The notes under the pieces were generated by a model. It had not been told where the DNA came from, ran no database searches, and saw only the letters and a program-made list of their open reading frames with translations. Positions 8,006 to 16,837 of a DNA stretch of 64,000 nt are shown here, piece by piece (within the stretch, counting starts at the first letter, position 1; each line of letters opens with the position of its first letter). The position numbers were made by a program, and so were the translations under genes. This DNA is from Acuticoccus sediminis. GTDB lineage: Bacteria; Pseudomonadota; Alphaproteobacteria; Rhizobiales; Amorphaceae. The DNA is taken from contig NZ_QHHQ01000007.1 in the NCBI RefSeq assembly GCF_003258595.1, forward strand, positions 248,001 through 312,000. Reading direction: 5' to 3'.

Positions 8006-9538
8006 GTGTCGGTCCCCGGACGCAGCGGGAGAGGAGCCAGGGGTTTGCACGACAGCACGATCGTTCCCGAAAGTCTGGTCGCCTGCGGATCGCGCCACGA
8101 CACGTCCCCCGCCGAGGCGCTTCGGCTCGTCCGCAGTTTCGACGGCCCGGTCCTGCTCGACCTCGACGAGACGCTGTACCTGCGCAATTCGACGGAGGAC
8201 TTCATCGACACCGCGTGGCCCGGGTTCGCCGCCTATGCCGTCCTTCGGGTCGTCGAGACGGTGAAACCGTGGCGCTGGATCGGCGGGGAGGCGACACGGG
8301 ACAACTGGCGGATCGGGACCACGATGGCCCTGTTCCCCTGGACGATGGTCCTGTGGAGGCGGCGGGCGCGGGCCCTGAGCGCGGAGTTCGCGAACGCCGA
8401 CCTCGTCGACGAGGCGCGGTCGCGCGCGGGGCCGCTGGCGATCGTCACCGCCGGGTTCCGCCCGGTGGTGCTGCCGCTGGCGGCGGAACTCGGTCTTGCC
8501 GGAACGCCGGTCGTCTCTGCGCGCCCCTTCGTCCCGGCGGATCGCCGCACGGGCAAGCTGCACATGGCGCTTCGCGACCTCGGCGGGCCGTGCGTCGGCG
8601 CCAGCCTCGTCGTCACCGACTCCGTCGACGACCTGCCGCTTCTCGACAGGGCGGCGCGGGGGGCGAGGACGATATGGCCGGCGGCGCGTTACCGGCCCGC
8701 GTTTTCCGCCGTCTACTATCCCGGCCGCTACCTGAGCTCGGTCAAGCGGCCCGGGACGTCGTACATCCGCCGCAACATCCTGCAGGACGACTTCCTGATC
8801 TGGATCCTGTGCTCGCTGCCGCTGGCGGGCGCGCCGGTGCTTCATCTGGCCGGGCTCTTCCTCCTCCTCGTCTCGTTCTGGGCGGTGTACGAGCAGGGCT
8901 ATGTCGACAACGACCTCGTGGGGGCGCGGCACGAGGACAACCCTCGCCTCAGCGCCGGCTTTCACCGCAGCGAGCTGGCACGCCGGACCGCGGCGCCCTG
9001 GCTGTGGGCTGCGATCTGCGGGCTGGGCGGGATCGCGCTGACGCTCCCGCCGGGGGGCTCGTTCGTGCAGGGCGCCGCGTTATGGTCCGCCGCGCTGGCG
9101 GCGACGTACATCGTCTTCCTGGTCTTCAACCGGGTCGACAAGGCCACCCGGGTCTGGCCGTTCGCGGCCCTGCAGTTTGCGAGAGGCGCGGCGTTCGCGG
9201 CCGTGCTCCCGGCCGTTCCCGTCGCGGTGGCCGCGATCGGCGCCTACGTGGTCGAGAAGTGGATTCCCTACTTCGTCTATCGCCTGCCCGGACAGCCGGT
9301 GGCGCCCTCCCGGTCGGGCGGCGGAGCGGCAGCCGTGCTCGAGCCGTGGACGCTTCCCCTGCACACGATCCGGCTGGTCTTCTTCGCGATCCTGGCGGCC
9401 CTCGTCGCCGGGATATCCGGCGTTCAGGCGCTGCTCGCCTGGCCGACACTGGCGCTGTTCGGCCTCATGGCCTTCAGGGCCCGCAAGGAACTGTCCGCAC
9501 TGGCAGGACAGGCGTCCTGGATCGCCCGGCGGCGCTGA
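8006..9538 (+). CDS. HAD phosphatase fused to UbiA-like membrane domain
   Basis: This 510-residue two-domain protein has HAD-hydrolase motifs in its first ~230 residues: motif I DLDET (52-56), motif II Thr in IVTAG (148), a motif III lysine near 184, and motif IV TDSVDD (204-209). From about 262 it is a multi-pass membrane domain with a UbiA-prenyltransferase-like polar loop, VYEQGYVDNDLVGARHEDNP (294-313). The arrangement suggests a phosphatase working on polyprenyl or sugar phosphates at the membrane, in step with glycan assembly; that role is inference. The GTG at 8006 follows GGAGAGG. A TTG at 8045 with a GA-rich leader is an alternative start. The UbiA catalytic set is incomplete, so prenyl transfer is uncertain. 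Confidence 0.72.
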   Translation: MSVPGRSGRGARGLHDSTIVPESLVACGSRHDTSPAEALRLVRSFDGPVLLDLDETLYLRNSTEDFIDTAWPGFAAYAVLRVVETVKPWRWIGGEATRDNWRIGTTMALFPWTMVLWRRRARALSAEFANADLVDEARSRAGPLAIVTAGFRPVVLPLAAELGLAGTPVVSARPFVPADRRTGKLHMALRDLGGPCVGASLVVTDSVDDLPLLDRAARGARTIWPAARYRPAFSAVYYPGRYLSSVKRPGTSYIRRNILQDDFLIWILCSLPLAGAPVLHLAGLFLLLVSFWAVYEQGYVDNDLVGARHEDNPRLSAGFHRSELARRTAAPWLWAAICGLGGIALTLPPGGSFVQGAALWSAALAATYIVFLVFNRVDKATRVWPFAALQFARGAAFAAVLPAVPVAVAAIGAYVVEKWIPYFVYRLPGQPVAPSRSGGGAAAVLEPWTLPLHTIRLVFFAILAALVAGISGVQALLAWPTLALFGLMAFRARKELSALAGQASWIARRR

Positions 9539-9578
9539 CCGACGGCCAGCCGCACCACCACGAGAAGCCGCCGTCGTT

Positions 9579-11090
9579 CTATTCGGCGAACCTGCGCCGA
9601 GTGGAGCGCCAGTGGTGGAGCGCGCCGTCGAGCATGGCATAGACGGCGATCACCTCGGCCCTGATCGGGTGGCCGGTGAGGATCACCGCGGCCAGCCAGC
9701 CCGCCGCGCCCCCCGCGACGGCGATGGCCGTCTCGACGATGCCGAGGGCGAACCCGTCCGGGGACAGGAGGATGACGAGGGCCGGCAGGGCGCCGGTGCC
9801 GAAGGTCAGGACGGCGCTCTTGCGCGACGCGGCCGCGAGCTCACGCATCGTCAGGCCGAGCGCCTGGCGCACGAAGGCGAGCGCCACCAGCATCTGCAGC
9901 GGGGCGATCACCAGAAGGCTCGCGGCGACGGCCTGGAGGCCGATCGTCGAGGCGAAGATCACGATGGCCGCGGACGGGGGCAGCGATATCAGCGTGGCCC
10001 AGAGCGTGCTGCGGATGCGGCCGACGCTGACGAGCACGGGGAAGGTCATGAAGGCCGGCGCCAGCGCCATCGTGGCCACCGCGATCAGGCGCACCAGCGG
10101 GACCGCCTCGCCCCATTGCGACCCGAGGAGGATCCGCACCACGGGGTCGGCCAGCAGGGCGAGCATGACGAGGGTCGGCCACTGGATGGACGACATCAGC
10201 GCATGCCCGCGCAGATAGCTCGCCTTGAGGTCGCCGCCAGCCCGGACCTCCGCGGCCATGGCGGGGAGGACGACCGGCTGAAGCGCGGAGACGATGACCC
10301 GCTCGGGGATCTGGCAGATCGTCACCGAGCGCGCATAGACGCCGACGGCGTCGATCCCGAGGATCCGGCCGAGGGCGAGGCGCGGCAGCAGGTCATAGGC
10401 CATGTTGAGGACCGTCACGGTCGAGGAGATGATGCCGAAGGAGAGGATCCGCCGCGCATCCGACAGGGTCGGCCGGAAGATCCAGAGCTCCGGCCGGCAG
10501 AGGACAGCGCCCAGCGTCAGTGTCGCCGTCGCGGCGATGAAGCCCCAGACGTAGCTGACCGGCCCGAAGCCGGCCCACCCCAGCCCGATCGTGACCGCCG
10601 CGTTCACGACCGCCATCGCGATGTTCAGAACGGCGAGCCGCGCGAAGGAGAGGTCGCGCTGCAGGAGGGCGAGGATCGGGTTGCCGAAGGGCGCGATCAG
10701 GAACGCGATCGACGCCAGCGACAGCAGCGGCGCCAGCTCCGACTCGTGGAAGAAGGCCGAGATCAGTCCCGCGCCGAGATTGATGCACAGCGCGACGCCG
10801 AGCGAGAGGATCAGGTAGATCGTGAACGCCGACCGCAGGGTCGTCCGTTCAAGCCTCGGCTCCTGGACGATGAAGATCCCGACCCCGAACATGCGGAGGT
10901 TCTCGGACAGGAGAATGACCGTGTTCGCGAGCATGTAGAGGCCGATCTCGCGCGGGGTGAGGATGCGGGACATCACCGCGAGCGTCGCGACCGCGATCGC
11001 CTGGGAGAGATACTTGTCGGCAGCCGAGGCCAGGATACCGCGACGGATCAGACTCATGCTCGAGAAGTCCCGGCTGCTCGCCCGGACCAT
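9579..11090 (-). CDS. Wzx-type polysaccharide flippase (MATE/MOP superfamily)
   Basis: This protein of up to 503 residues has some 12-14 hydrophobic segments throughout. It has the opening typical of oligosaccharide flippases, SLIRRGILASAADKYLSQAIAVATLAVMSRILTPREIGLYMLA, seen in the WzxC/ExoT-like branch. It should move undecaprenyl-linked repeat units across the inner membrane to the periplasm. An internal Met at residue 12 (11057) is an equally good start and would remove a short basic tail. The gene is convergent with the HAD-UbiA gene and divergent from the galE block. No Wzy polymerase or Wza/Wzc export gene is in the window, so export must depend on genes elsewhere. Confidence 0.87.
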   Translation of the reverse strand: MVRASSRDFSSMSLIRRGILASAADKYLSQAIAVATLAVMSRILTPREIGLYMLANTVILLSENLRMFGVGIFIVQEPRLERTTLRSAFTIYLILSLGVALCINLGAGLISAFFHESELAPLLSLASIAFLIAPFGNPILALLQRDLSFARLAVLNIAMAVVNAAVTIGLGWAGFGPVSYVWGFIAATATLTLGAVLCRPELWIFRPTLSDARRILSFGIISSTVTVLNMAYDLLPRLALGRILGIDAVGVYARSVTICQIPERVIVSALQPVVLPAMAAEVRAGGDLKASYLRGHALMSSIQWPTLVMLALLADPVVRILLGSQWGEAVPLVRLIAVATMALAPAFMTFPVLVSVGRIRSTLWATLISLPPSAAIVIFASTIGLQAVAASLLVIAPLQMLVALAFVRQALGLTMRELAAASRKSAVLTFGTGALPALVILLSPDGFALGIVETAIAVAGGAAGWLAAVILTGHPIRAEVIAVYAMLDGALHHWRSTRRRFAE

Positions 11091-11739
11091 GTCGACCGGG
11101 ACAGGAAAGAGGGCGCGGGCCGGCCGACGACGGCGTCCCGGATGGCGCGTCGCCCCGTCGCTGCCGAGGAGCCCGTTCGGCGAAGGCTAGGCGGCTTGGG
11201 GCTGGCCGCGAACCTGTCCGATCGGGTGCGGCTCGCCGGACCGGGCTACGTCGATCGGGTGCATGGGCGGCAGGCAGCCGTGCGGCGCGGTGGCAGGGCA
11301 TCCCCGGCCGTGGACGCCATCCGATGGGCGCCCGTCGCGCCCGGACGGCGGTCGATGGTCCCGCCCGATCATCCATCCTGCGGAGGGGGTGTCCGAACCG
11401 CGAGGTTCGGCGGCCGCCTCCTGCGCCATTGGACGTTTTGCCAAGCCGCCCGAGTGTCGCGACAGTTCGTCCGCTTCACCGACGGGCCGCCGGCCGCTCG
11501 CGAAGGACGCGTCCTGCGCGCGGCCGTTTCGATCCCGTTGCGACTGCATGACGCCGGCAGCCAGCAGGGAACACGCGCGATGATCCAACCCGCCCTCACG
11601 CAAGGCCCATCCCGGCATCGTCGAATGTCATCCCTTCGGACCGGTCTCGCATTGAGCACGGGGCGCGGGGACCGCCGCGCCTCGCCGGACGCGCCGGCGG
11701 GACGGGGTTCGTCCGGTGTGCGACTGGCGAGATCCTGAG
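11091..11739. other. Gene-free region between flippase and galE, with repeat copy B
   Basis: No gene is supported in this ~650-bp divergent spacer between the flippase (minus) and galE (plus). It carries copy B of the conserved intergenic element (11342-11437). Promoters in both directions are expected here, though no clear -35/-10 pair stands out in the GC-rich sequence. Confidence 0.5.
11342..11437 (+). repeat. Intergenic element, copy B
   Basis: This is collinear with 4468-4562. The blocks are CGGACGGCGGTCGATG at 11342, the 21-base CCGATCATCC-rich block at 11365-11385, the inverted repeat CCGAAC-CGCGAG-GTTCGG at 11393-11410 (perfect 6-bp arms in this copy), and ATTGGACGTT at 11428. The gaps between blocks are 7, 7 and 17 bases, against 7, 7 and 16 in copy A. 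It lies 300 bases upstream of galE. Confidence 0.65.
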
Positions 11740-12726
11740 ATGCAGGTCCTCGTCACGGGTGGGGCCGGGTACGTCGGTTCGCACTGCGCGAAGGCGCTCG
11801 CCGCCGCCGGCCATGTGCCGGTGGTCTACGACAACCTCGCCACGGGCAACCGCTGGGCGGTCCGATACGGACCGTTCGAGCACGGCGACATCACCGACCT
11901 GACGCGTCTCACGGCGGTCATGGACAAGCACCGCATCGAGGCGGTGATGCACTTCGCGGCGCTCTCCGACGTCGGCGCATCCACGTCCGATCCGCTGGCG
12001 TACTACGCCGTCAACGTCGTCGGAACGCACCGGCTGCTGGTGGCGATGCGCGCGCGCGGCATCACGCGGATCGTGTTCTCCTCGACCTGCGCGATCTACG
12101 GCATGGCGGGGCGCAGCAGCGCACTGGGCGAGGACACGCCGGCACTCCCGATCAGCCCCTACGGCCAGTCGAAGAACACCGCCGAGCGGATGATCGCGGA
12201 CAGCGCGGTATGGGGGCTGGGCGGCGTCGCCCTGCGCTACTTCAACGCCGCCGGCGCCGATGAGGACGGCGAGATCGGCGAGGCGCACGAGCCCGAGACG
12301 CATCTCATCCCGCTCGTGCTGCACGCCGCCGCCGGATTGCGGCCGGACATCAAGATCTTCGGTCGCGACTACCCGACGCGCGACGGAACATGCGTGCGCG
12401 ACTACATCCATGTCGCCGACCTCGCGGCGGCCCATGTCCAGGCGCTGCAACGGGTCGAGCCGGGGCAGTTCGCGGCCTACAATCTCGGGACCGGCTCCGG
12501 CTCGAGCGTGCTCGAGGTGATCGACGCGGTGCGCCGGATCTGCGGCCGGCCCGTCGTCGCCATCGAAGCAGCGCGTCGCCCGGGCGACCCGCCCGAGCTC
12601 GTGGCCGACCCGGCGCGCGCCCACGCCGCCCTCGGCTTCACCGCCTCGCTCACGCTGGACGACATGATCGAGAGCGCGTGGCGCTTCCTCGTCAACCACG
12701 GCAACATGGACCCCCGCCGGGCGTGA
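11740..12726 (+). CDS. galE: UDP-glucose 4-epimerase
   Basis: This 328-residue extended short-chain dehydrogenase should interconvert UDP-glucose and UDP-galactose (or the N-acetyl forms), supplying galactose-type donors to the neighbouring glycosyltransferases. The NAD-binding GGAGYVGSH is at 7-15, the catalytic serine region SSTCAIYG at 114-121, and the catalytic Tyr/Lys pair in YGQSK at 141-145. RYFNAAGAD and TRDGTCVRDYIHVADLA further on are characteristic of GalE. I chose the ATG at 11740; an upstream GTG at 11716 adds eight residues that do not fit the family. Whether it prefers glucose or N-acetylglucosamine cannot be told by eye. Confidence 0.92.
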   Translation: MQVLVTGGAGYVGSHCAKALAAAGHVPVVYDNLATGNRWAVRYGPFEHGDITDLTRLTAVMDKHRIEAVMHFAALSDVGASTSDPLAYYAVNVVGTHRLLVAMRARGITRIVFSSTCAIYGMAGRSSALGEDTPALPISPYGQSKNTAERMIADSAVWGLGGVALRYFNAAGADEDGEIGEAHEPETHLIPLVLHAAAGLRPDIKIFGRDYPTRDGTCVRDYIHVADLAAAHVQALQRVEPGQFAAYNLGTGSGSSVLEVIDAVRRICGRPVVAIEAARRPGDPPELVADPARAHAALGFTASLTLDDMIESAWRFLVNHGNMDPRRA

Positions 12727-12732
12727 CGCCCG
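12718..12732 (+). terminator. 6-bp hairpin whose loop is the galE stop codon
   Basis: CGGGCG (12718-12723) and CGCCCG (12727-12732) pair perfectly, and the three-base loop is exactly the TGA stop of galE. No U-tract follows. Confidence 0.5.
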
Positions 12733-13161
12733 CCGCCCGGCACCCCGCCGGGGTGTGCCGACGCCAGGCGCCGCCTTCGGGTCCGAAAGGGGAGAGGCGG
12801 CGCGCCGCGCCGTCCATCACCGGGCGTACTCCCCTCGCGCTCTCCTGACACCACGCCGCTGCCAGCCGCGCCTTGCCCGCCGTGCGAGGGCGTTGCCGCG
12901 CCGCTGCGCAGCCGCGTTGCACGCGTGCCGGCACGGGCGCGGTGGTCGCCGGGCCCGGCACATCCCTTCGTGTGGGGCGGTTGCACGGTCGCCTCCTTTC
13001 GACGGTCCCCGCCGGTCCCCGCTCACCCGTTGGTCGCAAAAGGAGAAGCGGGTCGTCCCATTGGGGCGGCTCTTTCCGGCGCGGCGGCTCTGTAGCGTCT
13101 CCCCGTCGTCGGGTGCGGCTCGCCTCGATGCGGCGGTATCAAGCGGATACGGAGAACGGTT
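12727..13161. other. Gene-free spacer before the sugar cassette
   Basis: This is a 435-bp GC-rich region without a supported gene. GGAGAA at 13151 is the ribosome-binding site for the TTG start at 13162. The frame of the Gfo/Idh gene stays open upstream through part of this stretch, but the translation is Arg-rich and not protein-like. Confidence 0.5.
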
Positions 13162-13689
13162 TTGCCCATCAAGGACTGCGAGATCGGGACCGGGGCGGTG
13201 ATCACGCTGCCCGACCTCGTCAACATCTACAGGTGCCGGATCGGGCCGGACAGCCGGGTCGGTCCCTTCGTCGAGATCCAGGTGGGCTGTGTGGTCGGGG
13301 CCCGCTGCAAGATCTCCTCCCACAGCTTCCTGTGCGAAGGCGTCACCCTCGAGGACGAGGTCTTCATCGGCCACGGTGTGATGTTCACCAACGACCTCTA
13401 CCCGGCGGCGACCACGGTCACAGGCGCTCTCAAGGGACCGGACGACTGGACCGTCGCGCCCATCACGGTCGGCGCCCGCGCCTCGGTCGGCTCGAATGCG
13501 ACGATCCTCGGCGGCGTCACCATCGGTCGCGAGGCCCTTGTCGGCGCCGGCGCCGTCGTCACGCACGACGTGCCGGACTTCGCCATCGTCGCCGGCGTCC
13601 CCGCCCGGATCGTCGGCGACGTGCGCGACCGCCGGAGCACCGCCCCGGACAACGGAGCCCTCACCCTCGCACGGAGGTCGGCGCGATGA
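13162..13689 (+). CDS. Left-handed beta-helix acetyltransferase (WbpD/WlbB-like)
   Basis: This 175-residue hexapeptide-repeat acyltransferase is full of [LIV]G-x4 turns (IGTGAV, VGARCK, VGSNATILGGVTIGREALVGAGAVV). It contains the GHGVMFTND segment and C-terminal AGVPARIVG typical of the WbpD/WlbB group, which acetylate the 3-amino group of UDP-2-acetamido-3-amino-uronic acid. Translation starts at a TTG (13162) eight bases after GGAGAA. Its stop overlaps the ATG of the Gfo/Idh gene (ATGA), implying translational coupling, and a DegT aminotransferase follows. The three together match the dehydrogenase/aminotransferase/acetyltransferase set for diacetamido-uronic acid donors. Substrate identity is inferred from this context. 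Confidence 0.82.
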   Translation: MPIKDCEIGTGAVITLPDLVNIYRCRIGPDSRVGPFVEIQVGCVVGARCKISSHSFLCEGVTLEDEVFIGHGVMFTNDLYPAATTVTGALKGPDDWTVAPITVGARASVGSNATILGGVTIGREALVGAGAVVTHDVPDFAIVAGVPARIVGDVRDRRSTAPDNGALTLARRSAR

Positions 13690-14702
13690 TCAACGTCGGA
13701 ATTGCCGGATACGGCTACTGGGGCCCGAACCTCGCCCGTGCGGTCGGCGAAGCCGGCAACGCGCGGCTCGTGATGGTGGCGGACAGGGACGAGAACGCCT
13801 GCGCGCGTGCGGCCCAGCGCCACCCGACGGTGCGGACGACCCGGGACATCGGCGCCATGATCGACGATCCCGCGGTCGACGCGGTGATGATCGCGACGCC
13901 CGTCAGCACCCACTTTCCGCTCGCCCTCGCCGCCCTCAGGGCCGGCAAGCACGTGCTGGTCGAGAAGCCGATGGCGGACCGTCCGGACCATGCCGCGACG
14001 CTGGTCGACGAGGCGGCCCGGCGCAAGCTGGTCCTCATGGTCGACCACACGTTCGTCTACACCGGCGCCGTTCAGAAGATCGCCGAGATCGTCGAGACCG
14101 GCCAGCTCGGAGACATCTACTACTACGACTCCACGCGGGTGAACCTCGGTCTCTTCCAGCGTGACGTGAACGTCATCTGGGACCTCGCGGTCCACGACTT
14201 CGCCATCATGGACCGGATCTTCGTGTCACAGCCGGTGGCCATCTCGGCCGGGGCGGCGGGCTTCCTCGACGGCAGCCCGGAGAACATGGCGCACCTCTCC
14301 GTCTACTACGACGACGGGGCGATGGCGCACCTCAACGTGAACTGGCTGGCCCCGGTGAAGATCCGCCAGACGCTGATCGGGGGCAGCCGCCTGATGGTCA
14401 TCTACGACGACATGCAGACCAGCGAGAAGGTGAAGATCTACGACCGCGGCGCTGCGAACGGCGCCGATCCCTACGAGCGGATGGTCTCCTACCGCCTCGG
14501 CGAGATGCGCGCGCCGGTCATCTCCACCAAGGAGGCGCTGGTCACCGAGATGCAGGAATTCATGCGCTGCATCGAGACCGGGACCCGGCCGATCACCGAC
14601 GGGGAGAGCGGTCTGAGGGTGGTGGAATTGCTCGCCGCCGGCGCGCGCTCGTGCGCCATGCGCGGCAGGCCCGTCGAACTTGCTTTGCCAAAGGTGGCGT
14701 GA
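13686..14702 (+). CDS. Gfo/Idh/MocA oxidoreductase (WbpB/WlbA-like)
   Basis: This 338-residue NAD(P)-dependent sugar dehydrogenase is expected to oxidise C3 of a UDP-N-acetyl-uronic acid so that the following DegT enzyme can aminate it. A Rossmann motif GYGYWGPNL is at 8-16, the family signature EKP at 93-95 (HVLVEKPMA), and DLAVHDF with the catalytic-type histidine near 170. The ATG at 13686 overlaps the stop of the acetyltransferase. The open frame extends far upstream, but the coding signal starts here. A one-codon-tight junction leads to the next gene (stop at 14702, ATG at 14703). The UDP-GlcNAc 6-dehydrogenase needed upstream in that pathway is not in the window. Confidence 0.86.
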   Translation: MINVGIAGYGYWGPNLARAVGEAGNARLVMVADRDENACARAAQRHPTVRTTRDIGAMIDDPAVDAVMIATPVSTHFPLALAALRAGKHVLVEKPMADRPDHAATLVDEAARRKLVLMVDHTFVYTGAVQKIAEIVETGQLGDIYYYDSTRVNLGLFQRDVNVIWDLAVHDFAIMDRIFVSQPVAISAGAAGFLDGSPENMAHLSVYYDDGAMAHLNVNWLAPVKIRQTLIGGSRLMVIYDDMQTSEKVKIYDRGAANGADPYERMVSYRLGEMRAPVISTKEALVTEMQEFMRCIETGTRPITDGESGLRVVELLAAGARSCAMRGRPVELALPKVA

Positions 14703-15839
14703 ATGATCCCCTTTCTCGATCTCAAGGCACAGTATCGCAGCGTCGGCGAGGAGCTCGAGGCGGCCGTCCTGGCGGCCCTGCGCTCGACCGAGTACATCCT
14801 CGGCGAGCCGGTCGCGCGGTTCGAGTGTGAGTTCGCGCGCTACTGCGGCGCCGAGCACGCCATCGCCGTCAGCTCCGGCACCGCCGCGCTGCATCTGGCT
14901 CTCCTCGCCGCGGGCGTGATGCCCGGCGATGAGGTGATCACCGTGCCGGCCACCTTCGTCGCGACGGTGGCGGCGATCCTCTACGCCGGCGCGCGGCCGG
15001 TGCTCGTCGACGTTGACCCCACGACCTGGACGATGGACCCGGCGGCGCTCGAGGCGGCCATCACCCCGCGCACGCGGGCGGTCATGCCGGTGCATTTCCA
15101 CGGTCGCCTCGCCGACATGGACGCGATCGCCGACATCACGCGCCGGCACCGGCTGATCCTCATCGAGGATGCCGCACAGGCGCACGGCGCGAGCCGGGGG
15201 GGGCGCCGGGCGGGTACCTTCGGCGACCTCGGCTGCTTCAGCTTCTACCCCGGCAAGAACCTCGGTGCGGCGGGTGAGGGCGGCGCGGTGGTGACCGACG
15301 ACTACGCTCTCGCCGAGCGGGTGCGTTCGCTGCGCGACTGGGGCAAGTCCAGCCGCTTCATTCACGCCCTGAAGGGCTACAACTATCGCCTCGACACCGT
15401 TCAGTGCGCCGTGCTCGGCGTCAAGCTCGCCCGGCTGGAGGCGTGGAACGCGGCCCGGCGGCGGGTGGCGAACGCCTATCACATCGGGCTCGCCGCCCAT
15501 GTCCAGCGCGCCGCCGGACCGTTCGGCGAGGATCACGCGGGCCACGTCTACGCCATCCTCACCGAGGACCGGGACGCCGTGATGGCCGAGCTGACGAAGG
15601 CGGGCATCGGGACCAATGTGCACTATGCCCGCCCGGTCCACCTCCAGCCGGCCTACGCGGACCTCGGCTACCAGCCCGGCGACTTCCCCGTCGCGGAGGA
15701 CTACGCCCGGCAGACGCTGTCGCTGCCGATCTACCCCGAGCTGTCGCCCGCCGACGTCGCCCACGTCATCGAAGCGGTGAACGCCGTCACGGCGCGTCGC
15801 CAGTCCCTCCTCCTCGAACGCGCAGAGCTTGCCTCGTGA
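14703..15839 (+). CDS. DegT/DnrJ/EryC1-family sugar aminotransferase (WbpE-like)
   Basis: This 378-residue PLP-dependent aminotransferase should convert a 3-keto nucleotide sugar to the 3-amino sugar using glutamate. The PLP-anchoring lysine is K185 in SFYPGKNLGAAGEGG. VSSGTAALHLAL (56-67) and ILIEDAAQAHG (152-162) form the cofactor site. GYNYRLDTVQCAVLGVKL is the substrate-side signature of the family. It starts directly at the stop of the Gfo/Idh gene and its own TGA overlaps the GTG of the next epimerase, so it is the middle of one operon. It is clearly distinct from the second DegT at 16834, so the locus makes two different amino sugars. Confidence 0.9.
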   Translation: MIPFLDLKAQYRSVGEELEAAVLAALRSTEYILGEPVARFECEFARYCGAEHAIAVSSGTAALHLALLAAGVMPGDEVITVPATFVATVAAILYAGARPVLVDVDPTTWTMDPAALEAAITPRTRAVMPVHFHGRLADMDAIADITRRHRLILIEDAAQAHGASRGGRRAGTFGDLGCFSFYPGKNLGAAGEGGAVVTDDYALAERVRSLRDWGKSSRFIHALKGYNYRLDTVQCAVLGVKLARLEAWNAARRRVANAYHIGLAAHVQRAAGPFGEDHAGHVYAILTEDRDAVMAELTKAGIGTNVHYARPVHLQPAYADLGYQPGDFPVAEDYARQTLSLPIYPELSPADVAHVIEAVNAVTARRQSLLLERAELAS

Positions 15840-16837
15840 CACACGACACCGTTCTCAACGACAAGCGCGTCCTCGTCACGGGCGGGAGCGGCTTCGTCGG
15901 CTCGCACATCGTCGACCTCCTCCTCGCGGAGGGATGCCGCGAGGTGGTCGCGGTCGACAACATGGTCCGCGGCCGACCGCAGAACCTCGCCGCCGCGCTG
16001 AACGATCCGCGCGTCACCCTGGTCGAGGGCGACATCCGGGACGCCGCCCTGATGGACCGTCTCGTCGCCGGGACGGACACGGTCTTCCACCAGGCCGCGC
16101 TGCGCATCACCCACTGCGCGGCCGAGCCGGACGCGGCGATGCAGGTGATGGTCCAGGCCACCTACGACCTCCTGCGCCTCTGCCAGCGGCACGCGGTGCG
16201 CAAGGTCATCATGGCGTCGTCCGCCTCGGTCTACGGGATGGCGGGCCACTTCCCGACGACGGAGGCCGAACCGCCCTACGACAACAGGACGCTCTACGGC
16301 GCCGCCAAGGCCTTCGGGGAAGGGCTGCTCCGCTCCTTCAACGACATGTTCGGCCTCGACTACGTCGCGCTGCGCTACTTCAACGTCTACGGCCCGCGCA
16401 TGGACCTCACGGGGCGCTACACCGAGGTGATGGTGCGCTGGATGGAGCGGATCGCCGCCGGGCAGCCGCCCATCATCTTCGGCGACGGGCAGCAGACCAT
16501 GGACCTCGTCCACGTGCGCGACGTCGCGCGGGCGAACATCATGGCGGCCGGTCACCCGGCGAGCGACGTCGTCTTCAACGTCGGCACGGGCGTGGAGACC
16601 TCGCTCCTCGATCTCGCCGCGCTGATGGCGCGCGCGATGGGGCGGCCGGACCTGACGCCGGAGTTTGCCGCGGCGCGCAGCGTGAACCCTGTGCCGCGCC
16701 GCCTCGCGTCGGTGGACTCCGCCGCGGAGGTGCTCGGCTTCCGCGCCGGCATCGAGGTCGAGAGCGGTCTTCGCGAGCTCATCGCATGGTGGCAGGCCGA
16801 GAATGCCGACACGCAGCGGCTGGAGGCGGCGCAATGA
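15836..16837 (+). CDS. NAD-dependent epimerase/dehydratase
   Basis: This 333-residue extended SDR acts on a nucleotide sugar: GGSGFVGSH at 16-24, ASSASVYG near 128-135, the catalytic Tyr/Lys pair in YGAAK (154-158) and RYFNVYGPRMD. It is a 4-epimerase or 4,6-dehydratase by type; the residues visible do not decide between them. The start is a GTG (15836) overlapping the TGA of the preceding DegT gene, with a weak ribosome-binding site, so translational coupling is likely. It is followed, again with ATGA overlap, by a second DegT aminotransferase, and then by a NeuD-like acetyltransferase on the other strand. That suggests a keto-sugar to 4-amino-sugar branch. Confidence 0.86.
   Translation: MTHDTVLNDKRVLVTGGSGFVGSHIVDLLLAEGCREVVAVDNMVRGRPQNLAAALNDPRVTLVEGDIRDAALMDRLVAGTDTVFHQAALRITHCAAEPDAAMQVMVQATYDLLRLCQRHAVRKVIMASSASVYGMAGHFPTTEAEPPYDNRTLYGAAKAFGEGLLRSFNDMFGLDYVALRYFNVYGPRMDLTGRYTEVMVRWMERIAAGQPPIIFGDGQQTMDLVHVRDVARANIMAAGHPASDVVFNVGTGVETSLLDLAALMARAMGRPDLTPEFAAARSVNPVPRRLASVDSAAEVLGFRAGIEVESGLRELIAWWQAENADTQRLEAAQ

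Noticed and set aside
9177-11738. 853-codon plus-strand frame across the flippase
   Set aside because: It is antisense to a clear membrane transporter, is Arg/Asp/Gly-rich and has no recognisable domain.
12873-13685. Upstream extension of the Gfo/Idh frame
   Set aside because: It overlaps the acetyltransferase gene in another frame; the Rossmann motif starts right after ATG 13686.
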